Counted from the first letter of the stretch, positions 1 to 9,680 are shown. The stretch: 54,156 bases of DNA from Methylococcales bacterium (GCA_026399075.1 JAPLRR010000037.1:1-54156), one strand, 5' to 3'. Notes: generated by a model from the letters alone, not told the origin. Translations and numbers: made by a program.

Positions 1-3
1 GCT

Positions 4-119
4 TTTCCAAAATTGATTTTGAGAAGCTTAGTGTTATCATTTAATTACTCCTTTGGGGGCTTTTTCTTGGCAGAAACAAGCATAACCTCAAAGGAGGACT
101 TTCTTTATAATTTTGGAAA
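4..119. repeat. Nested inverted-repeat element
   Basis: The 11-base arm TTTCCAAAATT (4-14) is repeated inverted and perfect at 109-119, and an inner 8-base pair CTCCTTTG (48-55)/CAAAGGAG (89-96) is nested inside it. No open frame of note lies between the arms. It could be a small MITE-like element or a structured transcript end from a gene left of the window. Nothing else recognisable was seen in 120-523, which is AT-rich leader DNA before the ribokinase gene. Confidence 0.4.
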
Positions 120-523
120 TTAATTTTCTGAAAATCTATAGTTGTAAAGTTATGGTGTGCTTTTACGGCCAAATTGGTCGTTAGTGTTGCGGTGGTTCTA
201 AAATTAGCTACTGTAAAAATATTATAAATTGCTGATAAAATGCGGAGTTTTTCTTAATCAGAAAAATTTAATCCGAAAGAGTTACGCCATAGTTGCAGGC
301 CACTAATTAAAGTATAGTTGAGTTTTACCATTTGTGGCCTAAACAGCCCAGTTTTTATTCAGAAGTTGGTCGCTTATCAATGATTCATCCATAACTCTGG
401 CTTTGGCCAGCCTTCGTCCCCCTCTCCTTGCGTGTCAGTTTGCCCTGGTATCAAAACGTTAGTTGTCAAATTCTATTGGATGATGTAAAACACAAGCAAT
501 TATCAGCAGTGGATTAAACAGCA

Positions 524-1414
524 ATGAATAAAGTATTGAACTTTGGCTCAGTCAATATCGACCATGTCTATACGGTGGGGCATTTTGTGCAGCCGGGTGA
601 GACCATCAGCTGCCAGTCCTACCGGCGTTTTGCCGGGGGTAAGGGCTTGAACCAATCCATTGCGTTGGCACAGGCTGGGGCTATTGTCTACCATGCGGGT
701 AAGGTTGGCGCTGATGATTTGTGGCTAAAAACATTAATGGACGATAAGGGTGTGGACACGCGTCTTGTTGAGACCAGCAACGGCCCAAGTGGTCACGCCA
801 TTATTCAGGTGAATGCCGCCGGTGAAAATGCGATTGTCATCGTCGGTGGCGCCAACCAACTGATTAGCGCGGCCTTTATTGGCCGTAGCCTTGCTAATTT
901 TGGCATCGGCGATTTTTTGCTGGTGCAAAACGAGGTGAGTAATGTGCCCCAGATCATCCAATCAGCACACGCACAAGGCTTGGACGTTGTTTTTAACCCC
1001 GCCCCGATGACTGCAGACGTATTAGCTTATCCGCTGGAACTCGTTGACATTTTGGTCGTCAATGAAACCGAGGCACACGCCCTTACAGGCGAAAGCGAAC
1101 CCCAAAAAATCTATGCCGTCCTCAGCCAGCGTTATCCGGCAATGGCAGTGGTTATCACCTTGGGACATAAAGGGGCTTACTTTTTTGATGCCCATAGCCA
1201 GTTGCACCAGCCCATCCAAGCGGTGCAGGTGGTAGATTCGACAGGCGCGGGAGATACGTTTATTGGCTTTTTTTTGGCCGAACTGATTAACACCAACGAC
1301 CCTCAGGTCGCCTTGGCTTATGCCACAAAAGCCGCAGCAATTTGTGTCACCCGCCTAGGTGCGGCAGCTTCCATCCCTTCCCGAACAGAAGTTGAGGCAC
1401 AACCGCCCAGTTAA
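524..1414 (+). CDS. rbsK: Ribokinase (PfkB family)
   Basis: This is a 296-residue cytoplasmic carbohydrate kinase expected to phosphorylate D-ribose at O5 using ATP. The N-terminal PfkB signature with GGKG (about 38-41) is present. The C-terminal signature DSTGAGDTF (238-246) supplies the anion hole and catalytic Asp244. Length and start (FGSVNIDHVY, the usual first beta strand) match ribokinases. No ribose transporter or rbs regulator is adjacent. The next gene downstream, 88 bases away on the same strand, is an ADP-ribosylglycohydrolase-family protein, so a role in recycling ribose or ADP-ribose is possible but is inference. Other PfkB sugar kinases cannot be fully excluded. Confidence 0.85.
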   Translation: MNKVLNFGSVNIDHVYTVGHFVQPGETISCQSYRRFAGGKGLNQSIALAQAGAIVYHAGKVGADDLWLKTLMDDKGVDTRLVETSNGPSGHAIIQVNAAGENAIVIVGGANQLISAAFIGRSLANFGIGDFLLVQNEVSNVPQIIQSAHAQGLDVVFNPAPMTADVLAYPLELVDILVVNETEAHALTGESEPQKIYAVLSQRYPAMAVVITLGHKGAYFFDAHSQLHQPIQAVQVVDSTGAGDTFIGFFLAELINTNDPQVALAYATKAAAICVTRLGAAASIPSRTEVEAQPPS

Positions 1415-1502
1415 CTATCGCGTAACTTTTGGCCTAACCGTTCGCCTAGCCCTCATTGAACGGCCACCTAAGTGAGGGCTCCCATTCTCTAGGAACAAGC
1501 TG

Positions 1503-2864
1503 ATGAAATATTTATGGCTATGGTGGTATAAAGACGATCTACGCACTGAACAACAACAGCTGGTTGATGAAGGCCGTGATACAGCTAGTGTAGACGCTGA
1601 TTTTAGGCGCTTGTTAGCTGAGGATAGGCTTGAGGATGCGGCGTTCCAAACTGGCGCAGACGCGCTGCTGGATAAAGCCCAACACTTGCCTATGCGTTCT
1701 GGCTACCCATATATCGAACCTTCCGATCTTGAATCAATTCGCGCTTTGCGCCCTTCGGGGCCACGTGTGCTGGCCATACCTGACGATGATGGCTTACGGC
1801 GGGATCATATTGCTGGCGCATGGTTGGGCCGATGTGCGGGTTGCCTGCTGGGCAAACCCATAGAAGGCATTCAAAGCGACAGCTTACACCTATTGCTGGA
1901 ACGTGCTGGATGCACCGAGATACCGGATTACCTGTGGCGGTTGCCAGGGCTGGTTGAGCAAGATTACCTTGAACTTGGTTTTGACAGGCTATGGCAATTT
2001 ACTAAAACGGATAGATTTCCAGGGGATGATGACACTAACTACACTGTTATGGCGATGGCGATGATGCAGCAAAAAGGGCTGGATTTTACCACCACCGACG
2101 TGGCCGATTTCTGGCTGGAGAATATCCCGCTGTTGCGTACCTGCACCGCTGAGCGTGTCGCCTACCGTAATATCACCAACCACATAGCGCCGCCTTTATC
2201 TGCTGTTGTCCGTAACCCTTACCGGGAATGGATAGGCGCCCAAATCCGTGCCGATTTTTATGGTTATGTGGCTTTAGGCCAGCCTGAGCTGGCCGCAGAA
2301 TTGGCATGGCGTGATGCCAGCCTATCCCATGTCAAAAACGGCATTTACGGGGCAATGTGGGTGGCGGCGATGCTGGCAGTGGCCATTAAACAAACTGACG
2401 TGCGCAACATCATTGAAATCGGTTTGACGGAAATTCCGGCACAGAGTCGGTTGTATAGTGCGGTAAAAGAGATGCTCAGCTTATATGCCGAAGGTGCCAG
2501 TTACTTCGATGCAGTGCGGCATATCCATCAACGCTGGGATGAAAAATTGGCGCATCATTGGTGCAATACCATTGCCAACGCCCAGATCGTGGCAATGGGC
2601 TTGTTATATGGCGAAGGGGACTACGAAAAAGCCATTACCCGGACGGTGTATGCTTGCTTTGACACCGATTGCAATGGGGCGACCGTCGGTTCAATCATGG
2701 GCATGATGCTGGGTGCCAAATCGTTACCGACAAAGTGGACGGCAGTCATGAATGATGCCATCCACACCGACCTGACTGGCTACCAAGATACAACGATTTC
2801 CAAGCTATCCGGGGAGATGTTCCAAATCCATAAAAGCTTGATGCAAAGGCAGCCTAGCCACTAG
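1503..2864 (+). CDS. ADP-ribosylglycohydrolase family protein
   Basis: This 453-residue protein has the all-alpha ADP-ribosylglycohydrolase (DraG/ARH) fold signatures. HIAGAWLGRCAGCLLGKPIEG-like sequence begins near residue 102. The metal-binding GDDDT lies at 174-178, and the second acidic metal site FDTD (386-389) is followed by NGATVGSIMGMMLGA. Family members cleave ADP-ribose from proteins or other acceptors using two Mg ions. A roughly 95-residue N-terminal extension (tryptophan-rich start, then acidic helices) precedes the core and is not explained by the family. The start is the ATG preceded by AGGA nine bases upstream. It probably shares a transcript with the ribokinase. The true substrate is unknown, since many bacterial members are not DraG. 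Confidence 0.85.
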   Translation: MKYLWLWWYKDDLRTEQQQLVDEGRDTASVDADFRRLLAEDRLEDAAFQTGADALLDKAQHLPMRSGYPYIEPSDLESIRALRPSGPRVLAIPDDDGLRRDHIAGAWLGRCAGCLLGKPIEGIQSDSLHLLLERAGCTEIPDYLWRLPGLVEQDYLELGFDRLWQFTKTDRFPGDDDTNYTVMAMAMMQQKGLDFTTTDVADFWLENIPLLRTCTAERVAYRNITNHIAPPLSAVVRNPYREWIGAQIRADFYGYVALGQPELAAELAWRDASLSHVKNGIYGAMWVAAMLAVAIKQTDVRNIIEIGLTEIPAQSRLYSAVKEMLSLYAEGASYFDAVRHIHQRWDEKLAHHWCNTIANAQIVAMGLLYGEGDYEKAITRTVYACFDTDCNGATVGSIMGMMLGAKSLPTKWTAVMNDAIHTDLTGYQDTTISKLSGEMFQIHKSLMQRQPSH

Positions 2865-2867
2865 CCA

Positions 2868-4256
2868 TCATCTGGCGCCTTTGCCCCACAAAATAACTTC
2901 AACCGTATTAAACATGATGGAAAAATCTAAAAACAGGCTGTAATTTTTGACATAGTACAAATCGTATTGCAATTTTTGGATGGTGTCTTGTTCATCCGCA
3001 CCATAGGGATAGCACAATTGGGCCCAGCCAGTGATACCGGGTTTTACCCGATGCCGCTCACTGTAAAAAGGGATGCGTTCATTAAAGCCATTAACAAATT
3101 CGGGGCGTTCAGGTCTTGGGCCAACAAAACTCATTTCTCCCCGTAAGACATTGAAAATTTGTGGCAACTCATCTAGCCGACTTTTTCGGATAAATTTACC
3201 AACCCGCGTTATCCGGTCATCATTGTGTTTGGCCCATTGGGCGCCATTTTTTTCGGCATCGGTTTTCATGCTCCTAAATTTGAACACCTCGAAGTTTTTA
3301 TTTTCTTCACCCACCCGGACTTGCCGATAAAGTATCGGGCTTTTAAGCCCACTTTCCAGAATAATCGCCAGTGCGGTCAACAACATAAAAGGCCAGGCCA
3401 CACTTAACAGCAGCAAGCTGGCAAAGACATCACAAAACCTTTTTTCCAGAGACCTAAAGTCGCCTTGGGCAAAGCCATCACAAAAAACCAGCCAGTTTGA
3501 ATCCACATTATCCAGTGAGATTAGGCCTTGCTCCCGTTCATAAAAAGCCACAATATCCATAATGGTCACGCCCGACATTTTACAATCCAACAAGTCATCA
3601 AGCGGCAATTGATGGCCGTTTTTGTCTAGGGCAATGACTATCTCATCCACTTTATATTCTTCAGTAATCGCCATTATTTTCTTGTCATAACTGATTATTT
3701 GGTCTTGGCCGACAACAGACGTTTCTCCTGGCAATGCCAGAAAACCGACTATCTTAAAGCCTTTATGGATAAATGAATCATTGATTTTGATCAGTTCTTG
3801 GGCTTTTTGTCCGCTGCCTATCACCAAAAAGCGCCTTTGCAGCCTATCCATATTGACGATTTTGTAAAAAAGAATACGCGTTACCATTATCCCAACAAAA
3901 GCTATAACAACGGCATAAACCAACACACTGCGCGCAACATGTAATTCAGGCACCAGATAATAGAGGGCGACGATGGCAAAAATGGCTATGCCGAAACTGA
4001 CAAAAGTCCGTGCCATTAAGTTGTATTCTTCCCCGCTCAATGTCCGCCGATACAAGCCCAGACCTAAACAGGAAAGGCTTAAGACCAATGCAAAAACAAA
4101 ACTGGCCAAGGTGATATCAGCTTCGGTATACCAAGAAGCGGTCATTAAAAACCGGATATCACTGCCAAAATACATGGCTGCAAAAAACACATTAAACTCA
4201 ATTAACAACAGCCAAAGATAGGCCCTTGAAATGTAATGGCGAAAAATGCGGATCAT
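2868..4256 (-). CDS. Undecaprenyl-phosphate sugar-1-phosphate transferase, PEP-CTERM/EpsB type
   Basis: This 462-residue membrane protein starts exopolysaccharide repeat-unit synthesis by moving a sugar-1-phosphate onto undecaprenyl phosphate. About four N-terminal membrane helices (roughly 10-135) precede a CoA-binding-like Rossmann segment (about 140-250). A fifth helix leads into the catalytic bacterial sugar transferase domain, with FKFRSMKTDAEKNG, KSRLDELPQIFNVLRGEMSFVGPRPERPEF as running signatures. The N-terminal form MIRIFRHYISRAYL resembles the sugar transferase subfamily linked to PEP-CTERM/exosortase loci, which fits the PEP-CTERM gene and exosortase-type amidotransferase nearby. 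It is the last of three leftward genes (ligase fusion, protease, this gene). The sugar transferred cannot be told from sequence. Confidence 0.88.
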   Translation of the reverse strand: MIRIFRHYISRAYLWLLLIEFNVFFAAMYFGSDIRFLMTASWYTEADITLASFVFALVLSLSCLGLGLYRRTLSGEEYNLMARTFVSFGIAIFAIVALYYLVPELHVARSVLVYAVVIAFVGIMVTRILFYKIVNMDRLQRRFLVIGSGQKAQELIKINDSFIHKGFKIVGFLALPGETSVVGQDQIISYDKKIMAITEEYKVDEIVIALDKNGHQLPLDDLLDCKMSGVTIMDIVAFYEREQGLISLDNVDSNWLVFCDGFAQGDFRSLEKRFCDVFASLLLLSVAWPFMLLTALAIILESGLKSPILYRQVRVGEENKNFEVFKFRSMKTDAEKNGAQWAKHNDDRITRVGKFIRKSRLDELPQIFNVLRGEMSFVGPRPERPEFVNGFNERIPFYSERHRVKPGITGWAQLCYPYGADEQDTIQKLQYDLYYVKNYSLFLDFSIMFNTVEVILWGKGAR

Positions 4257-4297
4257 AGTATTCCCTGATTATTTAAAAATGGATGGCGCGAGAAAAA

Positions 4298-5083
4298 TCA
4301 ATGTAAAGCTTTGGCTTTTAGGATATTTTGGACGTGGTTGACGGGTATGGCGTAAGAAATGCCGCTAGGTTTGGACAGCACAGTTTCTTTACTTTCCTGT
4401 ACGAAAACTTTATTGATGACACCAATGACATCGCCAGTAACAGGGTTGTATAGGGGGCTGCCGCTATTACCTGGATAAGCCGTTGCATCAAGCTGGAACA
4501 CATTGTAAGGTTCTTGCAGCCGCCTGTGCAATTTTTCATTAAGTTGCCCTGAATTTATCATTGGTATCACATTCGGGGTAATTGCGGAAACCAAGCCGCT
4601 ATGGGTAACCGGATAAAGCCCTAAAACCATACCGATAGGGAATCCGGTAAACGCATACTGTTCGCCTTCACGCACAGAATTAGCCGATCCTAATTTGAGT
4701 GGTGACAGTAGGCCACCCTTAATTTTCAATATGGCCAAATCATGTTCCTTGTCCACCGCCACTGCTTTGGCGATAACGGCCATCTCTTCATTATTTTTGC
4801 GGTAAAACACGGACAGGGCTTCCAAATGATCTTCATCCAACGTTGCTGGAATTACATGGGCATTGGTAACAATAAGGCTGCCATCGCCGACGGCAAAACC
4901 CGTTGCTAAGAAATTAGCCCGTGGGCTGCGTTTGGGCAGGTAAGTCCCCACCGCGACGATACCCGGTTTAATGGTTAGTAGGGTGTCAGCAAGCGACCTT
5001 TCAGCATAGGCCGCCCCAGAAAAAAAATAGCCTATAAAGCCTAACAACAGCCATTTAGTGGGTTTTAATTTTTTAATATACAT
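4298..5083 (-). CDS. Trypsin-like serine protease, exported
   Basis: This is a 261-residue S1/HtrA-type protease domain without a PDZ domain. The triad is visible: His in NAHVIPA, Asp in HDLAILKI and Ser in GNSGSPLY. An N-terminal hydrophobic stretch ending SGAAYA looks like a Sec signal, so a periplasmic location is expected. The longest frame begins with TTG at 5104. I chose the ATG at 5083 because the signal peptide then has a normal short basic start (MYIKKLK). It lies 41 bases upstream of the sugar transferase and is probably cotranscribed. Its substrate is unknown; by position it may act on envelope or exopolysaccharide proteins. Confidence 0.8.
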   Translation of the reverse strand: MYIKKLKPTKWLLLGFIGYFFSGAAYAERSLADTLLTIKPGIVAVGTYLPKRSPRANFLATGFAVGDGSLIVTNAHVIPATLDEDHLEALSVFYRKNNEEMAVIAKAVAVDKEHDLAILKIKGGLLSPLKLGSANSVREGEQYAFTGFPIGMVLGLYPVTHSGLVSAITPNVIPMINSGQLNEKLHRRLQEPYNVFQLDATAYPGNSGSPLYNPVTGDVIGVINKVFVQESKETVLSKPSGISYAIPVNHVQNILKAKALH

Positions 5084-5335
5084 TTTTTGTCTGGAAAAGG
5101 CCAATTAGCGCGTTGTGACAAATTTTTCGTCCCTAGATGCCCCACAAAGCTTTGCGTAAGGGCAAACAGCAAGGACGGTTAAGTTTTCGGTTTTTTAGGT
5201 AGGGTATAAAAGGTGAAAACTTGATCGTGCACAGTCTATTATCCACTCAATCAAGTTATTTTAGACCATAAAGCGACAATAGTACCAATAAAAACCTTAT
5301 AATCAGTGCCTTATTGCTGTTTGCCGATGTAGGGG

Positions 5336-8300
5336 TTATGTAAATGCCCGTGGCCTGCGCATCAGCCCTAAAAATAGCATTATAAAGAACAATAATGTTA
5401 AACGGGGGGCGTCAAACGGGCTATCAACAAAGCCGACGGTCATAAAGCCGGAAAAAGAAGCCAGTAACACGCTGGCAAAAACATTCTGTTTGGGGAGTTG
5501 GCGGGCAAGTGTATAGAGTGCGTTGGCAAACAACAGCAAAAATGCGCTGGCGCCCAGCCAGCCCAGATCAAACAACAAAGCCACCCAAAAATTAAAGATA
5601 TGCCACGGATTATGCTTTTCGGCGGCAAAAAACCAAAAATCAGAACCTTTGGTGAAGTCGCCATTAGACAGGATATTAACACCTGCGGCATCAAGCAATT
5701 GCACATTATCGACATCCAGCCATTTGCCCTTGCCGTTACCGTTATAAAACGTCAATTGGATCGGCCTTGTTAACCAACCCCCTGCCACTGGCTCGCCTAC
5801 CTCATTACTGTTTAGTGTTAGATCGGCATGAGTCCAGGCTTGATTTTGGGCATCGGTCAGCAGTGGGCTACAGCGCAGTGAAAATTGCATGGATTTTTCG
5901 CATAACGAAGCAGATAAGGAAAGCTTATCGGTATTGGCACGAACATCCAGCACCAAATGGTAAGCCGTGTGTGCCGCTATAGGCAGGTATTGGCCAAAAT
6001 ACAAAGAGTCACCACCGCGCAAACGTAAGAAATTATTGCCTTTATCTTGGGCTATTTCATACGTTGCAGCATAGCTATTTTCTGTGTTTAGCAAAAAAAA
6101 TGTCCTGGGAAAACTGCCCAGGCCCATACCAAACAAAGTGGTTGGCAGGTCGTTATCGCGCATGGCCAAAGTGTCCTGCCAGTGATAGACGCGGCTTTCC
6201 TTGTCTTGACCGATAACGCCAAAACGGTTTTGGATCATACTGCCATTTAGCACGGGCAACGCCATCAGCACGCTAAGCAGCAGCAAAGGCAAAGCCCATA
6301 GGGCATTTTTGGGGCGTAGTTGTTTTCCAAAGCAAACCAGCAACGCCACCAGCAAGACCACAAAGCCCATGACAAAGCCGATATAACCGCCGCGCGCATA
6401 GGTCATCAACAAGGTGTACAAGCCCCCCGTAAACAAGGCAAAGCCTGCGATACGGCTAGTCAAGTGCTGGGCTGGGTTAATAAACAGCAGCGTAATAAAC
6501 GGCAAGCTTAACAGTAAATACGATTCAATATGCCCGCCGCCAGTGTGCATGGTTGAAAACAAGGCGCTGATACGGAAATCACTGCTAAAGTCGAATAAAC
6601 TGGCAAACACCAACCGTTCAAAAATGGCAAACACCGTGACACCAGCCAAGCCTAACAATACACCCAAGCCAAAATAAGACAAGGCGTGGCGATAACGCCG
6701 CACGGTCAGCTGTAAAAAAGGCAGCAGCAATAAGCTCCAGAAAAAACCTTTGCCAACCCGTAAACTATTAAAGTGGCTGTAATAATTGCTGAAGGAATTG
6801 GTATTGAGTTCAGTCCACGGCAACACCCCTTTAAACAAGCTAACGCCATAGAAAACGGTAAACACCGCCAACAACAAAAGGCTAGGCAGTGACATTAAAC
6901 GACGGATGCGCTTTTGGGGTTTTTGCCAAAAATAGAACGCCAAGGTGGTCAAAACCAACAAATCAAATTCATCGAAAAAAAAGCGCCCGGTCCAGGGTGC
7001 AAAATCCATGATCGGTAACAAGGCGGGAACAACAATCAGCCAACAATAAGGAAAATACCACAGCAATACCGTATAAGCGATTAACAATAAACCCAGCAAG
7101 CCAGGGGCCACTGGATAATGAAATAAAGCGGCCGCAATTGCCGCCCATAATAGGCAGGAAACAATACGCCAGCGCTTATCGGCGGTATAGGCAGGCAGCA
7201 CCGAGATTTGCGGTTTATGTGGGCCGGCCACCTGGGGTTTTTCCGGATGAGCCGGTGCGGCTTGAATGGGGGTTTTATCGCTGGCCAACCACTGTTGTAA
7301 ACGGATCAAAAAACCATAACAACCCGCCGCTGCAAGAAAAGCCAGCCACACATCGCTAGGGTCGGCATGTTTGTCCGCTAAAAATAATTTGCCTGTTTCC
7401 ACCCCCAGCGCCAACAAACTGGCAAGTAGCCCCACGAAAAACCAATGCGGCGGATTTTTTGTAGGTTTTGGATTACCACTGAAAAAAAGCGCCCAACACC
7501 CTAGGCCAATCGGAAAATAAAGGCCAATATTGCTGATTAAGCTGACTAAAGCCACACTTTCGGTCGTGAAATAATAATAATACAGTGGCAAAAAATGGGT
7601 TTCCGCCAGCTTTTCTAGGGCTTGCCCTTTGTCTAGCAGGCTATCGGCGGCAAACCAACCATTAACCGACAACACTAAAAACAAATATAACGGCAGGGCT
7701 AGCCACACGGCGCGGCGAAGCAATGGTTTTAAGGTGTCAATGCCGCGCTGTTGTCCCCAGATAAGTAGTTGCGCCCCTGCACCCATGCCCACCATGCGGG
7801 TGACAACGGAAATACCTTGCCCGGAGCCGGACAACAAAAACACCTGCACGGTTTCAATGGTCACCCCTAAAAAAAAACCGACCAGTATCGCTACAGTCCG
7901 GCGGTGCGGCAAATAAGGGATGGCGCAAAACAACAGGCCCAGCGGCAGCATCACCACCATTTCAGCCAGCAACTTAACCCCACAACGCACAGGTTCGTTG
8001 CTGCAAACGCCAAAAGGCAAAATCCAAGCATCATGGCTATTGGTCAGTTTAATGGTCAACTCGGCCATAGACGTGACAAAATCAAAGGGGAACAAGCTGA
8101 GTGCAAAATAAACCAGCACATAAAAAATAATGGCGGCTTTGGCAGACAAGAAGCTGCCGCGTAATAAATGATGGTAGAGGCTGGAAAAATAATCGCCAAA
8201 AAACTGCCAGCCCATAACGCCGATAACAGTCCCTAGGGTTTCGGCAATCAAATCATTGATTGATACGGTACGCGGTGGAAAAAACAACTGGGTAAATTCA

Positions 8301-8596
8301 ACGCCAACCGCCAACGCAATACAAAACACCGATACAGCGATGGCCAGCAAGCCACGTAACCAGTGGTTTTTAAGGTTGCCAAAACTGGCGGATGCGCCAA
8401 AAGCCAGTGGGATATACAGCAAAATATTGGCTATCCAATCCGCCCGCGATGCTGCCCCCAAGTTTAGGTAAGGGATGGCCTTAAACTGGACTAGCGCCGA
8501 ATCTAAAGGCACATCCTTAAATTCCAACGGGACAAGACTGCCGTAGATGACAAACAGTGCATATAGGCTCGTGACGGCGAGCAGGGAGGGGTTCAT
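5336..8596 (-). CDS. VanZ-repeat / O-antigen ligase fusion membrane protein
   Basis: This is an unusually large polytopic protein (1086 residues). The first part holds two clear VanZ-like units (about 5-140 and 145-285; note NDLIAETLGTVIGV) and a third degenerate one (about 300-430, with SNIGLYFPIG and VETGKLF). A short proline/lysine-rich linker near 440-470 follows. Then comes an O-antigen ligase/polymerase (Wzy_C) core of about ten helices, with TYARGGYIGF typical of that family. Before the last helices there is a beta-rich extracytoplasmic insert (about 860-1005) that looks like a carbohydrate-binding sandwich (VDNVQLLD, NILSNGDF). It likely acts in polymerising or ligating surface polysaccharide. 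It is separated by about 250 bases from the protease gene. Confidence 0.75.
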   Translation of the reverse strand: MNPSLLAVTSLYALFVIYGSLVPLEFKDVPLDSALVQFKAIPYLNLGAASRADWIANILLYIPLAFGASASFGNLKNHWLRGLLAIAVSVFCIALAVGVEFTQLFFPPRTVSINDLIAETLGTVIGVMGWQFFGDYFSSLYHHLLRGSFLSAKAAIIFYVLVYFALSLFPFDFVTSMAELTIKLTNSHDAWILPFGVCSNEPVRCGVKLLAEMVVMLPLGLLFCAIPYLPHRRTVAILVGFFLGVTIETVQVFLLSGSGQGISVVTRMVGMGAGAQLLIWGQQRGIDTLKPLLRRAVWLALPLYLFLVLSVNGWFAADSLLDKGQALEKLAETHFLPLYYYYFTTESVALVSLISNIGLYFPIGLGCWALFFSGNPKPTKNPPHWFFVGLLASLLALGVETGKLFLADKHADPSDVWLAFLAAAGCYGFLIRLQQWLASDKTPIQAAPAHPEKPQVAGPHKPQISVLPAYTADKRWRIVSCLLWAAIAAALFHYPVAPGLLGLLLIAYTVLLWYFPYCWLIVVPALLPIMDFAPWTGRFFFDEFDLLVLTTLAFYFWQKPQKRIRRLMSLPSLLLLAVFTVFYGVSLFKGVLPWTELNTNSFSNYYSHFNSLRVGKGFFWSLLLLPFLQLTVRRYRHALSYFGLGVLLGLAGVTVFAIFERLVFASLFDFSSDFRISALFSTMHTGGGHIESYLLLSLPFITLLFINPAQHLTSRIAGFALFTGGLYTLLMTYARGGYIGFVMGFVVLLVALLVCFGKQLRPKNALWALPLLLLSVLMALPVLNGSMIQNRFGVIGQDKESRVYHWQDTLAMRDNDLPTTLFGMGLGSFPRTFFLLNTENSYAATYEIAQDKGNNFLRLRGGDSLYFGQYLPIAAHTAYHLVLDVRANTDKLSLSASLCEKSMQFSLRCSPLLTDAQNQAWTHADLTLNSNEVGEPVAGGWLTRPIQLTFYNGNGKGKWLDVDNVQLLDAAGVNILSNGDFTKGSDFWFFAAEKHNPWHIFNFWVALLFDLGWLGASAFLLLFANALYTLARQLPKQNVFASVLLASFSGFMTVGFVDSPFDAPRLTLLFFIMLFLGLMRRPRAFT

Positions 8597-8685
8597 AATG
8601 GATTTTTGCAGCCTGGGCTCCGCACAATTGGGATTAGTGAAATAAATGACGCATCTGTGATCAAGTCGTCAATGCAAACCGCAAA

Positions 8686-9177
8686 TTAACAGGCTGCCCC
8701 CACGCCTGTCTTAAGTGTTCCACTTACAACAAATGTCGTGCTATCAGCGCAAAAATCATATTTTGATCCATTGCTTCCAGCTGTGCCCGTTCCATTTACT
8801 AAATAGACCCTATAGGTATAAGAGAGGGTATTTCCCGAATCGGTGTAGTTGTAAATGGCTCTGGCACAGTTAGTAGTGCAAGCACTACCATTGCTTTGGG
8901 TTAATGACCATGTGCCTATAATTTTTTGCGGGTCAACAGCGTTGCCTGGCCCCCGTTTGTAATCCTGTAAGTTGCCAGAAGTTGACCCTGACGTACCCAG
9001 ATGGCTTTCTTGTGCTTCCCAAACCCAACCAGGATTACTGCTGGCAACACAGATAGTGTTGCCAGGCAACACGGTAGCTAGGGTGGTCACGGGAGTGCCT
9101 CCTGATGAACAGGTTGCCATTGATTCGCCAGATATAACGCTTAATAGTAGGGCGGCGGTAAATATAACTTGTTTCAT
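8686..9177 (-). CDS. Secreted protein of unknown function
   Basis: This 163-residue protein has a clear Sec signal peptide (MKQVIFTAALLLSVISGESMA, cleavage before TCSSGG). The mature part is small and beta-rich with six cysteines, including one at each end, suggesting disulfides and a periplasmic or extracellular location. Motifs such as VLPGNTICVA, YKRGPGNAVDPQ, GTWSLTQ and YNYTDSG recall a family of small secreted proteins that I cannot name. The gene stands alone, and the next gene on the same strand starts 90 bases downstream. No lipobox and no PEP-CTERM tail are present. Confidence 0.6.
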   Translation of the reverse strand: MKQVIFTAALLLSVISGESMATCSSGGTPVTTLATVLPGNTICVASSNPGWVWEAQESHLGTSGSTSGNLQDYKRGPGNAVDPQKIIGTWSLTQSNGSACTTNCARAIYNYTDSGNTLSYTYRVYLVNGTGTAGSNGSKYDFCADSTTFVVSGTLKTGVGAAC

Positions 9178-9258
9178 CGTCGTATTTCCTCATTCACTGA
9201 TAATTAAAAAACAGTATGATTCTAACAAAAACAAAAAACTAACCATAGCTTCTTTTAC

Positions 9259-9529
9259 CAGCAATTCACATTATGGCACTATGAGCCGTCATTTTGGCAG
9301 GGATGCCAAAAGCCAATGCCATGGACGGTAGCTTAGACAGTGCGTAGGTGATTGATTTAGCATTGCCGTCACCTTAAGGCTTAAATCCCCGCAGCGCCCT
9401 CCCTGTGGCTGGATTCATGCAGGGCTACCCTGAAGGGTTAATGCAAATCCGCTCCCGGTGGATTGGTCTGGCATCCCTGCCAGTATAACGGGCGATTTAA
9501 GCGCAGTGGTGTCATAACGGGAATTGCTG
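9259..9529. repeat. MITE-like element A, left of the PEP-CTERM gene
   Basis: Terminal arms 9259-9279 and 9509-9529 are inverted repeats agreeing at 18 of 21 positions (CAGCAATTC outermost). A second, perfect 14-base pair TGGCAGGGATGCCA (9295-9308)/TGGCATCCCTGCCA (9469-9482) lies inside. The 271-base element has no coding frame worth calling. Its outer arms match those of element B at 11170-11257, so the two belong to one family. It could be a non-autonomous mobile element or a folded RNA. Confidence 0.6.
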
Positions 9530-9661
9530 TTCTTTTACATTACAAGTAATTATTAAACGCCCCGCCCTAATTGGGATGGATAGTTGTCCTTGGTTGGACA
9601 TGGTTTGCCGTCGCCAGGCATTCCCTTGGTCGGACAGGTTTGTGATTTCGGGCTGCACAGG

Positions 9662-9680
9662 GTGTCAGGTTTTTTTACAC
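9662..9680. promoter_or_regulatory. 19-base dyad, copy 1
   Basis: The sequence GTGTCAGGTTTTTTTACAC has GTGT/ACAC ends in inverted orientation and is identical to copies 2 and 3 except at positions 8 and 9. It is a candidate binding site for an enhancer-binding activator of the sigma-54 promoter ahead of the PEP-CTERM gene, about 640 bases upstream of its start point. Confidence 0.6.

Noticed and set aside
8972..9331. 119-residue plus-strand frame
   Set aside because: It is antisense to the secreted protein gene with a clear signal peptide, and it runs into element A.
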